Positions 1 to 11,300 of a DNA stretch of 64,000 nt are shown here, one piece after another (position 1 is the stretch's first letter; each line of letters opens with the position of its first letter). The position numbers and the translations under genes were made by a program. The DNA lies in contig OX465283.1 of the NCBI GenBank assembly GCA_949987705.1, positions 90,438,813-90,502,812 on the forward strand. The letters are read 5' to 3'. The notes under the pieces are model-generated. The model did no database searches, was not told the DNA's origin, and saw nothing but the letters and a program-made list of their open reading frames with translations. The stretch is from Thereva unica (lineage: Eukaryota; Arthropoda; Insecta; Diptera; Therevidae).

Positions 1-475
1 AGGAGGTTGTGCGGTCTCTTGAGATGACCGCCATGGATCTAACTATATATTGAGTATACTATATCGCTTGTAATATTCTACTCATGATACCCTTTCAATT
101 GATACTCATGTTGAGGAGGTGGTGAAGAAGTGGTAATCCGCCCTCTTGAGACCGCCGATATGGATTTTATGACACAGCTTATTGTATTCTACTTATTTCA
201 TTTGATACCCATGTCGGGGGGGTGGTGAAGAAAATGGTAATGCGTCCTCTTGAGATGGCCGCAGTGGATCTAACTATTTATTGAGTACACTATATTGCTT
301 ATTGTATTCTACTTTTCATTCCCTTTCATTTGATACCCATGTCGAAGGGGGTGTGAAGAAAATGGTAATCCACCCTCTTGAGATGACCGCCATGGATCTA
401 ACCATACATTGAGTATACTATATCGCTTCTGGTATTCTACTCATGATACCCTTTCAATTGATACGCTTGTAAATT
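1..475. repeat. Tandem satellite, about 125-bp unit, ~4 copies
   Basis: Imperfect tandem copies, each carrying a CCTCTTGAGA motif, ATTGAGTATACTATATCGCTT-like and GTATTCTACT segments; the anchor CTCTTGAG recurs near 16, 143, 247 and 374. The same unit occurs reverse-complemented about ten times at 41590-42760 inside a Helitron, so this block is probably the interior of a second Helitron cut by the window edge. Confidence 0.85.
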
Positions 476-844
476 TCCTAATATCTTTTTCTTTCCCCGT
501 TTCATTTCAAAACTGATTATATCGTGTGTTGATCTCATCATTGCCCACAATTTGTTGCCTTTACTATTTTCTATAAAGTTGAAATTTATGGATTTATTAC
601 ACCTCAAAAGTTTATTGAAAAGGGTTTTTTGCATATATCTAGTCAACTATTTATTTACGAAGACAAGTTATACCAACAAATTTGTTTGTTATAAAATTCC
701 GTTGAAATTTTACTTCTAACATTTTTTTCTAGCATTTATACCTACTTTTTTTTTGAATTTACATTTTCCGACATTTAAAGCGCTATAACTCGTGAAATAT
801 TAGCCCTATCTAAAAATGATAAAAGCAAAAATTATAGATAATCG
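476..844. other. AT-rich, no recognisable gene
   Basis: Low-complexity AT-rich sequence between the satellite and the dispersed repeat. A 69-codon minus-strand frame has no motif I recognise. Confidence 0.5.
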
Positions 845-1228
845 TGTGTTCTATAAGTCTTAGGAAGGACTTTTTTATAGCGGGCTAACCGTTAACGAAA
901 TATAGTGCAAAGAAAGAAATGAATAAAGTTTGAAGCACTATAACTCCGAACATATTGACTTTACAAAAAAAAATTCTGAACAAAAAAGTTAAATCACTTA
1001 GGTATTTATCTACAAAAAAGATTATATACATTTTTGTCGTAAAACGCATAGTTTCTGAGATATAGAATTAAACGCGTTTTCCTTCATTTTAAGTGAAGCA
1101 TAAGGGTGGGGATGACGCCATTTTGAATTTAAGCTCATAAAAATATGTAAAAACATTTGATAAAAAAAATCGCGTGCGGTATTTTTCGCATTACGAAGGC
1201 CTTTTTTTCGACTTATTTACTGGACTAT
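845..1228. repeat. Dispersed repeat, inverted copy at 56507-56875
   Basis: About 380 bp is shared with the reverse complement of 56507-56875. Shared blocks include CGGGCTAACCGTTAACGAAA, AAACGCATAGTTTCTGAGAT and TCGCGTGCGGTATTTTTCGC. No open frame or terminal signature is visible, so it is an unclassified TE fragment. 1229-1614 has two short near-direct repeats (near 1288 and 1432, core TATCGACTT) and otherwise nothing recognised. Confidence 0.8.
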
Positions 1229-1489
1229 CTATAGCTACTTTACATTCCTCGTCGTACCATTCGATATCGCGGCCCATAAAAGATATCGACTTAGTTGAGG
1301 TGCCGTTCGAAGAGTCTTAACCAAATATTATGATCTGAAAAGATTTTCATAAAATTTTTCATAAAGTTTTTTTTGTTTAAACGACGTTCGTGATTTTTGT
1401 ACCTGCACGATACCGCGCGAACCAAAAACTATATCGACTTCTTTGAGGTGCCGAAAGATGAATATTGGCAAAAAAATAACCTTAAAAAA

Positions 1490-4400
1490 ATTTCATAACA
1501 TTCGGTCGGGCTTTTTTTTGTTTGTGGTGCCGCGGCTAAAATTTGTCGGTCGATGAAATTTGCCCCGTCTCAAAAGGCATAACACTTTGACGAGGACAAA
1601 TTTTATTGACTCTGATGGTTGCGGCAAATGTAATGCCGGGAAATATTCCCGAGAACGTGGCGATTGAGCCCGCGCAACCGAAGTCCCGTTACGAGTCAAG
1701 TTTTGGTATTGACTTTTGTAACATTCGTGGACTTCAAGCGAATTTCTCTTTTGTTGAGTGCCACTTATCTAATTACAAACCCCCAATCTTCGCACTTAGT
1801 GAAACCCAAATATCACCCGATAATGATTTAGGTAATTACCAGGTGTCGGGGTACACTTTAGTGCACAATCTCTCCCCCCATAGGGGTATTGCCATTTATG
1901 TTAGGGACGACGTGGCTTATTGTAAAATACATTCAAGCACAACTTCAGATTTTAATTATCTTTGGATTAAAATCATTTTCCAAAGCCACGTCATATTCTT
2001 CTGCTTCCTATACAGAAGCCCTAACATAAGTAACGAAGCCTCCACTTTATCTTTTGATACTATTTCCGAACAAATCTTGGGATTTTTGTCGTCCAATCCT
2101 GAGTGTGAAATCATCGTTGCGGGTGATTTCAATGTTCACAACGTTAAATGGCTGACTTACTCAAATGGCACCAGTATTTCTGGCAAGGACGTCGAGCTCT
2201 TTGCAGACATCAATAACTTGCATCAAATTGTGGATCATCCCACAAGAGTCCCTGATGTTGCTGATCAAGGAAGATATCTCCTTGATCTTTTTCTAACTTC
2301 TCATCCAGCGCGTTACTCCGTCGAAGTTGATTCACCTCTCGGCAATTCAGACCACTGCCTAATCAGTGCTAACTTCCCATTCGAATTTCCCACCCCTCCC
2401 AAACCAGTTCGAAGAACTGTATGGCATTATGGGAAGGCCAATTGGCTGGGGCTTATTAATTTCTTCCAGTCTACAGACTGGAACCTGTGTTTCCGGAATA
2501 GAAACGCCAACTCTGCCGCTATCCGTATCACCCGGATCATACAGGCAGGAATGCATTTGTTCATTCCCCATTCTACCAAATCTGTGAAGCCTAGGCCCAA
2601 CAGATGGTTTAATCGAGAGTGTATGAATGCAATCAAAACTAAAGAAGCCGCCTTCCGAGCGTACAAGAGCTTCCCGAGTGAATCGCTCCGTTTAGAATAC
2701 ATACAACAAAGAAATTCTTGTAAAACCGCCATCAAAAAAGTCAAAACCTTATTTGACAACAAATTGAGAAGTAAACTCCTAAATGCAACCTCCGGTAGCA
2801 AAAACTTCTGGTCCTTGGTTAGTTCCATCAAGAAGAATTTCACTACAACTTCAACCCCTTCCTTTATTCACAATGAGAAGGTAATAGCAGACAGCAAATC
2901 CAAGGCCAATTTATTAGCATCTATGTTCGCTTCGAATTCTTCTTTACCCAAAACTGATGTGCTACCCCCTGTTTCCGAGCGTAACGCCCATTCAATGGAC
3001 AGGGTTTTTTTCAGGACTCGCGAGGTGTACAGGTGCCTCAAAGAGCTCGATGCCAACAAATCCACTGGACCCGATAATATACCCCCTATCGTCTTAAAAC
3101 AATGCGCCTCACCTTTGGCTAAACCTCTGCGCAAATTATTTTCCCTGTCATATTTCTCCGGAGTTTATCCCGACTCTTGGAAACTTGCCCATGTTCAGCC
3201 CATACCGAAAAAAGGTGATTCCAGCGATCCCTCCAATTACCGCCCAATAGCAATTACTTCTATTCTCTCCAAAACCATGGAGACGATAATCAACAAAAAG
3301 CTTATGGGATATCTAGAATCCAACCTACTCATAAACGACAGACAGTATGGCTTCCGACAAAAAAGATCCACTGGCGATCTTTTAGTCTGTCTTACAGAAC
3401 ACCTCAGCCGTAGTCTGCATGAATCCGGTGAGTCTAGTCTGGTTGCTCTGGATATCTCCAAGGCTTTCGATAGAGTTTGGCACACAGCCCTGTTAGCTAA
3501 ACTCAAAGCTATTGGAGTTGACTCACTTCTACAGAAGTGGATTGAGAGTTTCCTTTTTGGCCGTTCAATCAAAGTAGTATTGGATGGCGTCAAATCCGCA
3601 TCCCACCCGATCTCTGCGGGGGTCCCCCAGGGGTCAATTTTATCACCGGCCCTATTTCTCATATTTATAAATGACCTTCTTTCAATCCCCTCCAACCCAC
3701 TCCTCAGCTTCGCTGACGACGGTACTCTACGTTACTCGTACAGCGTCGATACAAGACAGACTCATGCCAGATCCTGTCTTGATGATCGCGAACTAATGTC
3801 CAAGTCGATTATAAACGACATTAAGCTGATTCTAGAGTGGGGAAAGAAGAATCGTGTTGAATTCAACTCCGACAAAACCAAGTACTGTCTTATCTCCAAA
3901 AAGAAGTTCAACACCTCACCATCCTTGAAAGTGGATGACGTGGTACTAAAGGCCGACCCATCCCTACACATCTTAGGCGTGACTTTAGCCAAAGACTTGC
4001 GATGGAATGACCACATATTCCAAATCGCCAAACAAGGATCTCAGTGCTTGGGATTTCTTAAGAGGTGCAAGTTCCTCCTCCAGCCATCGGCCCGTGCTGT
4101 TATTTATAAATCCTACATTCGGCCTCTTCTCGAATATAACTCCCTCGTTTGGGGCGGCGCCCCAATAACCACCTTGGCATGGTTAGATAAGGTGCAAAAA
4201 AGGGCGCTCAAGTTAATTGATGACGACACCGCCTGCTCCACCATCGACCCCCTGAGCCACCGTAGGAATGTAGCAGCACTGACAAAATTTTATCGCTACT
4301 ACCACAGTGACTGTTCCTCCGAGTTAAACGCTCTCCTGCCTCCACGGCAATCTTATACCCGCAACACCAGATTAGCCCACTCGTCTCATTCCCTTCACCT

Positions 4401-4722
4401 GCAACTACCCTTTTCACGCACTCAACAAGATATGAATTCGTTTGTTAATAGAACAACTCGGCTGTGGAATAACCTCTCGCAGTCAGTATTTCCGAACTCC
4501 TACAACATCCAAGAGTTCAAACGCAGGGTTCATCACCACCTTCTTCAATACCCCCCCGTACCTTTTAATCCTTAACCTATGCCCCCCCCTCATCCCTCCA
4601 CCGTACTAAGCTTACTGCTAGACATTGCACCATGACGTGACAAATGACATGACGGACTAGTAGTACAAAGGGTGACTCCTGAGCTTAGCACTGCCACATA
4701 AAAAAAAAAAAAAAAAAAAAAA
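1490..4722 (+). mobile_element. LINE-1 of this window (jockey/CR1-like), poly(A)-tailed
   Basis: Unit made of the 986-aa ORF, a ~120-bp 3' UTR and a 23-bp A tract at 4700-4722. The 3' part from 4180 is repeated almost exactly at 54637-55175, including the A tract, which fixes the 3' end. The 5' limit is a guess and I could not find a TSD. Confidence 0.75.
1615..4575 (+). CDS. Non-LTR retrotransposon endonuclease-reverse transcriptase
   Basis: A single uninterrupted 986-codon frame from the first in-frame ATG. Residues ~30-270 form an APE-type endonuclease: SETQ metal-binding glutamate, GDFNVHN, and SDH catalytic motif near 245. The reverse transcriptase follows, with STGPDNIPP, NYRPIAITS, ALDISKAFDRVWH, AGVPQGS and the catalytic FADD at about 699-702, then the C-terminal region typical of jockey/CR1-like arthropod LINEs. 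It would nick the target and prime cDNA synthesis. A poly(A) tail follows. No ORF1 lies upstream, so the copy is either 5'-truncated or of an ORF1-less type. A diverged relative is at 24757-26153 and a tail copy at 54637-55175. The clade assignment is tentative. Confidence 0.93.
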   Translation: MVAANVMPGNIPENVAIEPAQPKSRYESSFGIDFCNIRGLQANFSFVECHLSNYKPPIFALSETQISPDNDLGNYQVSGYTLVHNLSPHRGIAIYVRDDVAYCKIHSSTTSDFNYLWIKIIFQSHVIFFCFLYRSPNISNEASTLSFDTISEQILGFLSSNPECEIIVAGDFNVHNVKWLTYSNGTSISGKDVELFADINNLHQIVDHPTRVPDVADQGRYLLDLFLTSHPARYSVEVDSPLGNSDHCLISANFPFEFPTPPKPVRRTVWHYGKANWLGLINFFQSTDWNLCFRNRNANSAAIRITRIIQAGMHLFIPHSTKSVKPRPNRWFNRECMNAIKTKEAAFRAYKSFPSESLRLEYIQQRNSCKTAIKKVKTLFDNKLRSKLLNATSGSKNFWSLVSSIKKNFTTTSTPSFIHNEKVIADSKSKANLLASMFASNSSLPKTDVLPPVSERNAHSMDRVFFRTREVYRCLKELDANKSTGPDNIPPIVLKQCASPLAKPLRKLFSLSYFSGVYPDSWKLAHVQPIPKKGDSSDPSNYRPIAITSILSKTMETIINKKLMGYLESNLLINDRQYGFRQKRSTGDLLVCLTEHLSRSLHESGESSLVALDISKAFDRVWHTALLAKLKAIGVDSLLQKWIESFLFGRSIKVVLDGVKSASHPISAGVPQGSILSPALFLIFINDLLSIPSNPLLSFADDGTLRYSYSVDTRQTHARSCLDDRELMSKSIINDIKLILEWGKKNRVEFNSDKTKYCLISKKKFNTSPSLKVDDVVLKADPSLHILGVTLAKDLRWNDHIFQIAKQGSQCLGFLKRCKFLLQPSARAVIYKSYIRPLLEYNSLVWGGAPITTLAWLDKVQKRALKLIDDDTACSTIDPLSHRRNVAALTKFYRYYHSDCSSELNALLPPRQSYTRNTRLAHSSHSLHLQLPFSRTQQDMNSFVNRTTRLWNNLSQSVFPNSYNIQEFKRRVHHHLLQYPPVPFNP

Positions 4723-6441
4723 TGGAAAAATTTCGGCTGTCAGAAAGACCTTAAATTGATAATTTTTGCTAATATCTAATAAACTTGTTGGAATGACACC
4801 CGATCTAAACGAAGTGATCTTTTTTGGATTGTGCACAGCGATAGCCATCCAACAAAACATCACTTGTCAAAATCTGACAACCTTTAAAAATCGCGCAAAA
4901 ATTACATTACCCTTTACAAATATCATAAATTTTTCAATTCTGGGATCAGCACTTTTTTGACGGTGAATTGTTTTCTACGTTCTACAGTTTCAGGAAATTG
5001 TGGCTCATCCCGGGATTTCCAGTAGTTACCGAAAAATTTGTTCTTTTTGGTGAAATCTGACAAGTACTTTACATTGATTAGTTTTGCTTATACCTCCGAA
5101 AAGCTGTAGCTGTTTCATTCGCTTCCCCGTTTATCAGCGTCGCTACAACCCGCTCAATACGAATTCGCATACCCGCTTTAGTGTAGCGAACGAAGTACGA
5201 AGGAAATGTTTGTTTGTTAACATTCAGGAAAACAAATTCTCTAGAAAAATCTTGTGGGTTTACCACTACTAGAGTTATTTGAACTCGCTTCTCTCAGGAT
5301 TATTTTGTTACCAGTTGTGATACTAGTCAATTTCCCACTAGTGCTTAAAGCGATGCTATTTTGGAAGAAGTCGTAGACGGAATAACTACGTTCATACTGG
5401 GAAGTGGGATCGTGTCGACCGAAGGGGTCAAACCCAAAGTCTAGTAATAACAAGTCTTTCATCTTCATACAAAAATTTCCGACCGTTGATTGTGTGCGTG
5501 CATATATGAACATCACTGCTGAGCAAAACTCAACGCATACTTCGTGAATTCAGCGAGACAAAGCCAGATTCTCTCTTTACGATAAAGTATGCAGAACAGA
5601 AAAGGAAAGAAATATGAATCAGCTGTTTTCTTTCAAAAATCAAAACAAACGAGCAAATATGCACCAATACATCCCCATATAAACTCATAAAATTTTCCGA
5701 CTTATGGTTGTATTCCAGCGCGTATAAAAATGTTGCATTCTCTCTCTGATAGCCTGACATCGTCATTTGAAAAACTTGTGAATGCAGCTGTTCGCCTTTC
5801 ACTCATTAACCATATGAAGATGAAAGACTTGTTAATTTCTAGACTTTGGTCAAACCCACATCCCAACAAGTTTATGTTTGGACCTATCCTTTCTGCCAGA
5901 GTTGTCTGATATCTCTCCAATATAGTTTGTTCTTGGAGGCGATCAACGTCTAGTTTTTGTTATTTTACTGATTTTATTGTTTTTTTGTGTGGATGTTGAG
6001 TTTTATTTTTCACTTTTTCGCAGTTGGAATATAATTATGATTTTTTAAAACCGTGTACTCTACGGGCCGGACCAGCAAACCGGATCACTTCGCACTCCTC
6101 GCTGTCCCAGACCAAATAGAAACGAGAAGCTACATAAACTGGATTTACGCTAAGTTATCGTGTCAATAAGTGTTAACTAAGAATAGTTTCACTGCCAGGT
6201 CATATAAAAATGTTGCCAGGGCCTAGCATTAAAAAAATCTACACATCTAATATTTTTACCATTATAAAGAGCATTTTAAATTGTTGCAAGTTACTTTACT
6301 AACTAAGATTGTAATAATTTTTCCGCATAGCTTTTAATTTGGTTTTTATTTTGCATTTATAGTAAAATAATATTGTTTTAGTCGCTTTTAGGTGAGAAGC
6401 ATTACATGTAAACTACATCTCGTGGAATTGCGGGATCAACT
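4723..6441. other. Intergenic region upstream of Nnt
   Basis: No coding region or TE terminus recognised. It must include the Nnt promoter and any 5' UTR. A possible splice acceptor (CTTTTAG) lies at about 6384-6390, 50 bp before the start codon, which would allow a 5' UTR intron; this is unproven. Confidence 0.4.
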
Positions 6442-8345
6442 ATGACCCGAGACGTGTTTCGCTTATATTGTAAGGCAGGACGCTGCGTTTTACAAATTCC
6501 CTCGGAAATCTTCTCCTTAAGGCATTTCTCAAGATCGTTAAAGCGTCTTCAAAATGATATCAAGCCAGCTGAACCGATTAAAGGAATTCCTTATAAAAAT
6601 CTCATAGTCGGAATACCAAAAGAAAGATGGACCAACGAACGAAGGTATTTTATTAATATGTAGATTGAATTAAATTTTAGTCTTGTCAATCTGTTAGGGT
6701 AGCTATTACTCCAGCAGTAACGGCTGCGTTAGTAAAAAAAGGTTTTACTGTACAAATTGAGGCCGGTGCTGGTTTTGAAGCCAAATTCAGGGACGAAGAA
6801 TATGTAAATGCTGGCGGAAAAATAGTCGATAATAAAGCTGCTTTTCAGACTGGTAAGTTTGTTCCTGCACGTTCCAATTTATAAAATATTATTTTTTACA
6901 CATTTTTTCTTAAAGATATTCTTTTGAAAGTCCGACAACCCTTAGACTCGGAAGTCGAGTTGATGAAAGAAGGACAAACTTTAATTTCATTTTTATACCC
7001 TGGTCAAAATAAAGACTTAATAGACAAACTAGCTAATAAAAAAATTAATGCATTCGGTAAGTTATTATCTTAAAATATAAACTATTTATCTTAACGTTAA
7101 TTAATTTCTAGCTATGGACTGCATTCCACGTATTTCTCGAGCACAAGTATTCGACGCTTTAAGCTCAATGGCAAATATCGCCGGTTATCGGGCAGTAATT
7201 GAAGCAGCGAACTATTTCCCCAGATTTTTCACTGGACAAATTACAGCTGCTGGTAAAGTACCACCGGCAAAAATTCTTGTTATCGGTGGCGGTGTAGCTG
7301 GGCTAGCCGCAGCAGGTCAAGCGAAAAATATGGGCGCCATAGTACGAGCTTTTGACACAAGATCTGCAGTTAAAGAACAAGTAGAGAGCATGGGTGCTGA
7401 ATTTTTGACTATTGATATAACGGTCAGTTACCAAATACGATCTATTACATACATACCTCTATTATATCATATTTAACATAGGAAGAAGGTGCTACTGCCG
7501 GTGGTTACAGCAAAGAAATGAGTCAAGCTTTTATAGATGCTGAACATGCGCTTTTTGCTAAACAATGCAAAGAAATCGATGTAATAATTACAACTGCTTT
7601 GATTCCAGGAAAAAAAGCTCCAGTGTATGAACCCTTTTATTCAACGTAAGCTAAAATATTTTTACCTATCCGTATCCTTTTAAGATTAATCCTTGAGGAA
7701 CATGTAAAGACAATGAAGCCTGGTAGCGTCATTGTCGACTTGGCGGCCGAATCGGGAGGAAACGTTGAAACAACAGTGCCTGGAAAAGTTGAAGTAATCC
7801 ATGATGTAGTCCATATTGGACTAACTGATTTATCTAGTCGCCTTCCAACTCAAAGTTCAACGCTTTACGCTAATAATATTTCGAAATTTTTGCTTTCTAT
7901 TGGCGAAAAAGATCATTTTAACATTAATTTAGAAGACGAAGTTGTTCGAGGCAGCATAGTTCTTAAAGATGGAAATTTAATGTGGCCCCCACCAGTCATT
8001 CCAGTATCAGCGCAGCCACCTAGTACACCAACTCCTTCAGCTGGAGCAGCTAAAGCTGTTGCAGAACCACCGAACCCCTTTAATCAAACTCTTCAGAACA
8101 GTTTGGTATACACTGGTGGATTAGGTACCCTTTTAGCGTTGGGAGCTGCATCTCCAAATCCAGCTTTTACTACCATGATGACTACCTTTGGTTTGGCTGG
8201 AATTGTTGGATATCATACTGTTTGGGGCGTCACTCCGGCATTACACTCCCCACTTATGTCGGTTACAAATGCAATTTCGGGTATCACAGCAGTAGGCGGC
8301 TTACTTTTGATGGGAGGTGGACTTACTCCTTCTAATACTGTTGAG
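6442..8345 (+). CDS. Nnt: Nnt exons 1-6: presequence, NAD-binding domain I, start of domain II
   Basis: Exon 1 encodes the presequence and the entry to domain I ([13 protein letters not shown]). Exon 4 holds the Rossmann-type dinucleotide motif [11 protein letters not shown] at residues ~223-233. Exon 6 covers the end of domain I ([17 protein letters not shown]), a proline/alanine-rich linker and the first membrane helices of domain II. All junctions keep phase; exons 4 and 6 end on codon boundaries. The start is the first ATG of the exon and gives a plausible presequence. Confidence 0.93.
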
Positions 8346-11300
8346 GTAAGTTGAAATTTTATGATTAAACTTATAATAGCATGGTAAAAGGTTTGAAGTA
8401 CCGAAGATGATTTTAATGTATAATTAATGCATTCGTAGGCGCTCGTTACCACAGCTATAAGAGGGTTTGTTGTAAGCTTTTAAGCTGGAAAATAATGCCC
8501 GAGCTAGGTTAGTTGAACGCGAGGTGCGCATAGTTCGGGATAAGAAAGGGGTACAATGAAACAAAGAACAAATTGCAAAACAGTGGGTACATAAAAATGA
8601 GTTACCTATAAAAATATATGTTAGCTACAAGTGGGTTGTAAAGAAAAAGGTAGTCCGCCATTTTGTGTTGGCCGCCATTTTGAAGTTTGAATGACACCAC
8701 ATAGCTAATTGTACTAGTACAAGACCCTCTCAACTACAGGCCATGAAGGAGAGTTTTTCGTGGTGCTTAACTCGGTCCAAAAATTCAGCGGAATAACATG
8801 GCAGAGAGGCAGTATGGGGCAATTTTTGTTATGTTTTTGCAGTAAAAAGTGATAAAATATTGTATTTTAACACTTTTAACTACACTTGGATTTATTAGTG
8901 AATAGTTTTTTAGTGATTTCATAAAATAAAATAAAAAAAATTTGATGATTAAGGGTATTTGAAGTGTTCTAATTGTTAAGGTGATCAATTTTTTTTTAAA
9001 TTCACGGTGTTTTTTCATGTTTATTGACGAAAAAATGTTGAAAATTTAATGTTTTGTGTAGTTATGAATTACAAGTGATTTTAAAGTGATGAATACATTA
9101 ATTATGAAATTATTATTAAAAATATAGGTGTAGAAAAACACTTTTCTTATTCACTTTTCCTTTCACAATTTTCTGTACTTATATGTTTAATAATAATTGC
9201 TTGGTAAATTAATTAATGACTTTAAAATCATTTTTAATTCAATATTCAGCATATTTTTCCTTAATCAGCACGAAAAAATCACCGCGAATGTAAAATAAAT
9301 TGACCACCTTAACACTTAAAACTCACTAAATTATAAGGGTATTCATTTCACTTCGTAAATTCTTCGTATTTGTCGTACTTGTCCTACTTCGTAGTTGTTC
9401 GTAGTTTTTGTAGTTCATTTCCATATATTTTTTAACTACAACATTTTGTGTGAAGTACGAAGCTACTGAGTTTCTAAAACGGCTTCGTAGTTTTAAATTG
9501 TCATAGTTGATGTTGACATTTGTCAGCTGTTTTGAATTATTTAATTGAATTTAATTGCTATGAATTTAAAAAATGCCTAGGGAAACATTCAGAACAGCTT
9601 TATCGATTAAAGCTTCCAATAATTTTTGTTTTTCATTTTTTCTAGGCATTTTCTCAAAAACCAACCTATTTTGAAGGTAAAAATCACACCTTCAATATTT
9701 CGAAATATGAAAAAAATGGCCTACGAAAAATATTCAATGTAGTCGTTCATGTCAATTGAACTACGAAGCTACGAAACTACAAAACTACAAACATTTGAAA
9801 AGTGAAATGAATACCCTTTATTTTTTTTAAATTTTTTTGTTATTAAATCACTAAAGAACTTATCACTGATAATCCATGTATAGTTTAAAGTGATACATTA
9901 TAATATTTTACTACTTTTTACTTCAAAAATATAACCAGAACAGTCCCGAACTTATTTTGCCGCATGTAAATTTCAGTGAAAGTTCCACTCCAATCGGATT
10001 AGCGGTTTCCAAGATTGACAGATAGACAGACATACGGACATGCAGACGTACAGACAAACATAGACACAAGAAGATAAAAAATTTCAAAATACTTGATTTT
10101 GTTTTAATATCATGTAAATAATCATATGAAGTTAGAAAACACAATAATTTTCAAATCACAGACAGATACTCCAATTATATTTATATAGATTTTCGATACT
10201 GGGAAGTTCGATTGATATAGATGGCTACAATGAAGTAAGTGGTGCCGTATTAAATATTCATGAGTCTGCTTCACTTGGAAATCAGATATACCAGCTGCTT
10301 CGGGATAGTCAAGTTTAAATTGCTTCCTAAACATTCAAATTTACCTTTTGGTGGTAAGGTTATTGTTCTTGGAGAAGATGTTCGGCAGTTTTTATCCGTT
10401 CAATCAAGGGCTAACCGAAGCGAACTTCTACCTTTGTCAATCGAAAAGAGTCCTTGGTGTCATATTTTTGAATTTATTGCGTTAACAGAAAATATGACAA
10501 ACCAAGTATAGCCGACCTGATAAGAGTCTGACCCAATCATATATCAGTGTGACAGACAATAGGCAGTAAAGTTCCTTATGTCCCAGGCACAGGAAATGCA
10601 CTGCCGAAAAGGCTATCACCCAGCGGGAAATGCAAAAAATATCAGCGATCCACTGAAAGGGGAATTTTAAGGATTGTGCAGCGAAATGGACTTGATCACG
10701 AAAAATAGTCTAAAAATAATATTTCATTTCATCGGAAAAATATAAATATTTTTGTGTCTTGTGTTTATTGGTACGTATTTTGTTTTCCACTGGAAGTTAA
10801 TAAGATAGAGCCATCACTTTCAGAACAATAGATATGTGGGAATATTCTGTGTACACTTATACTGTATTTATACAATACGTTATAGGGTTACAAAAATATA
10901 GTGTATAGCGTGATATGTAAAGCTCTAAAAAAAATCGAAACGTTCTAACGGCTAAACCGTTACAATTCATTTGTCTGAACAAAACCTCGACTCGAAAATT
11001 TTGCCTTTAATCCAACAAGGCAGCCAACCACTAGTTGGAGTCTTTCTTGGTTGCTGGCCAGAAATATTTCGTTGCAATGGCTGGTCGTATGACAAGATTA
11101 TCACCAAGTAGTAGTGTTTGAAACTGAACGCAAGCTTTGCGAGAAAGCACGTACAGAGGGTGGCCAAATTATTATACTCAAGCAAAATTTTCTGTATTTT
11201 TGTAATATTTTATTTGAACATATTTCAAATATAATTGAACATTTGCAACTTCAGTTTATTCCTTATCTATACTAAAAATAATAAAAAAAAATATTTTAAT

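Noticed and set aside
1..475. Regular repeats as a CRISPR array
   Set aside because: Eukaryotic context, units of ~125 bp without unique spacers; it is a satellite.
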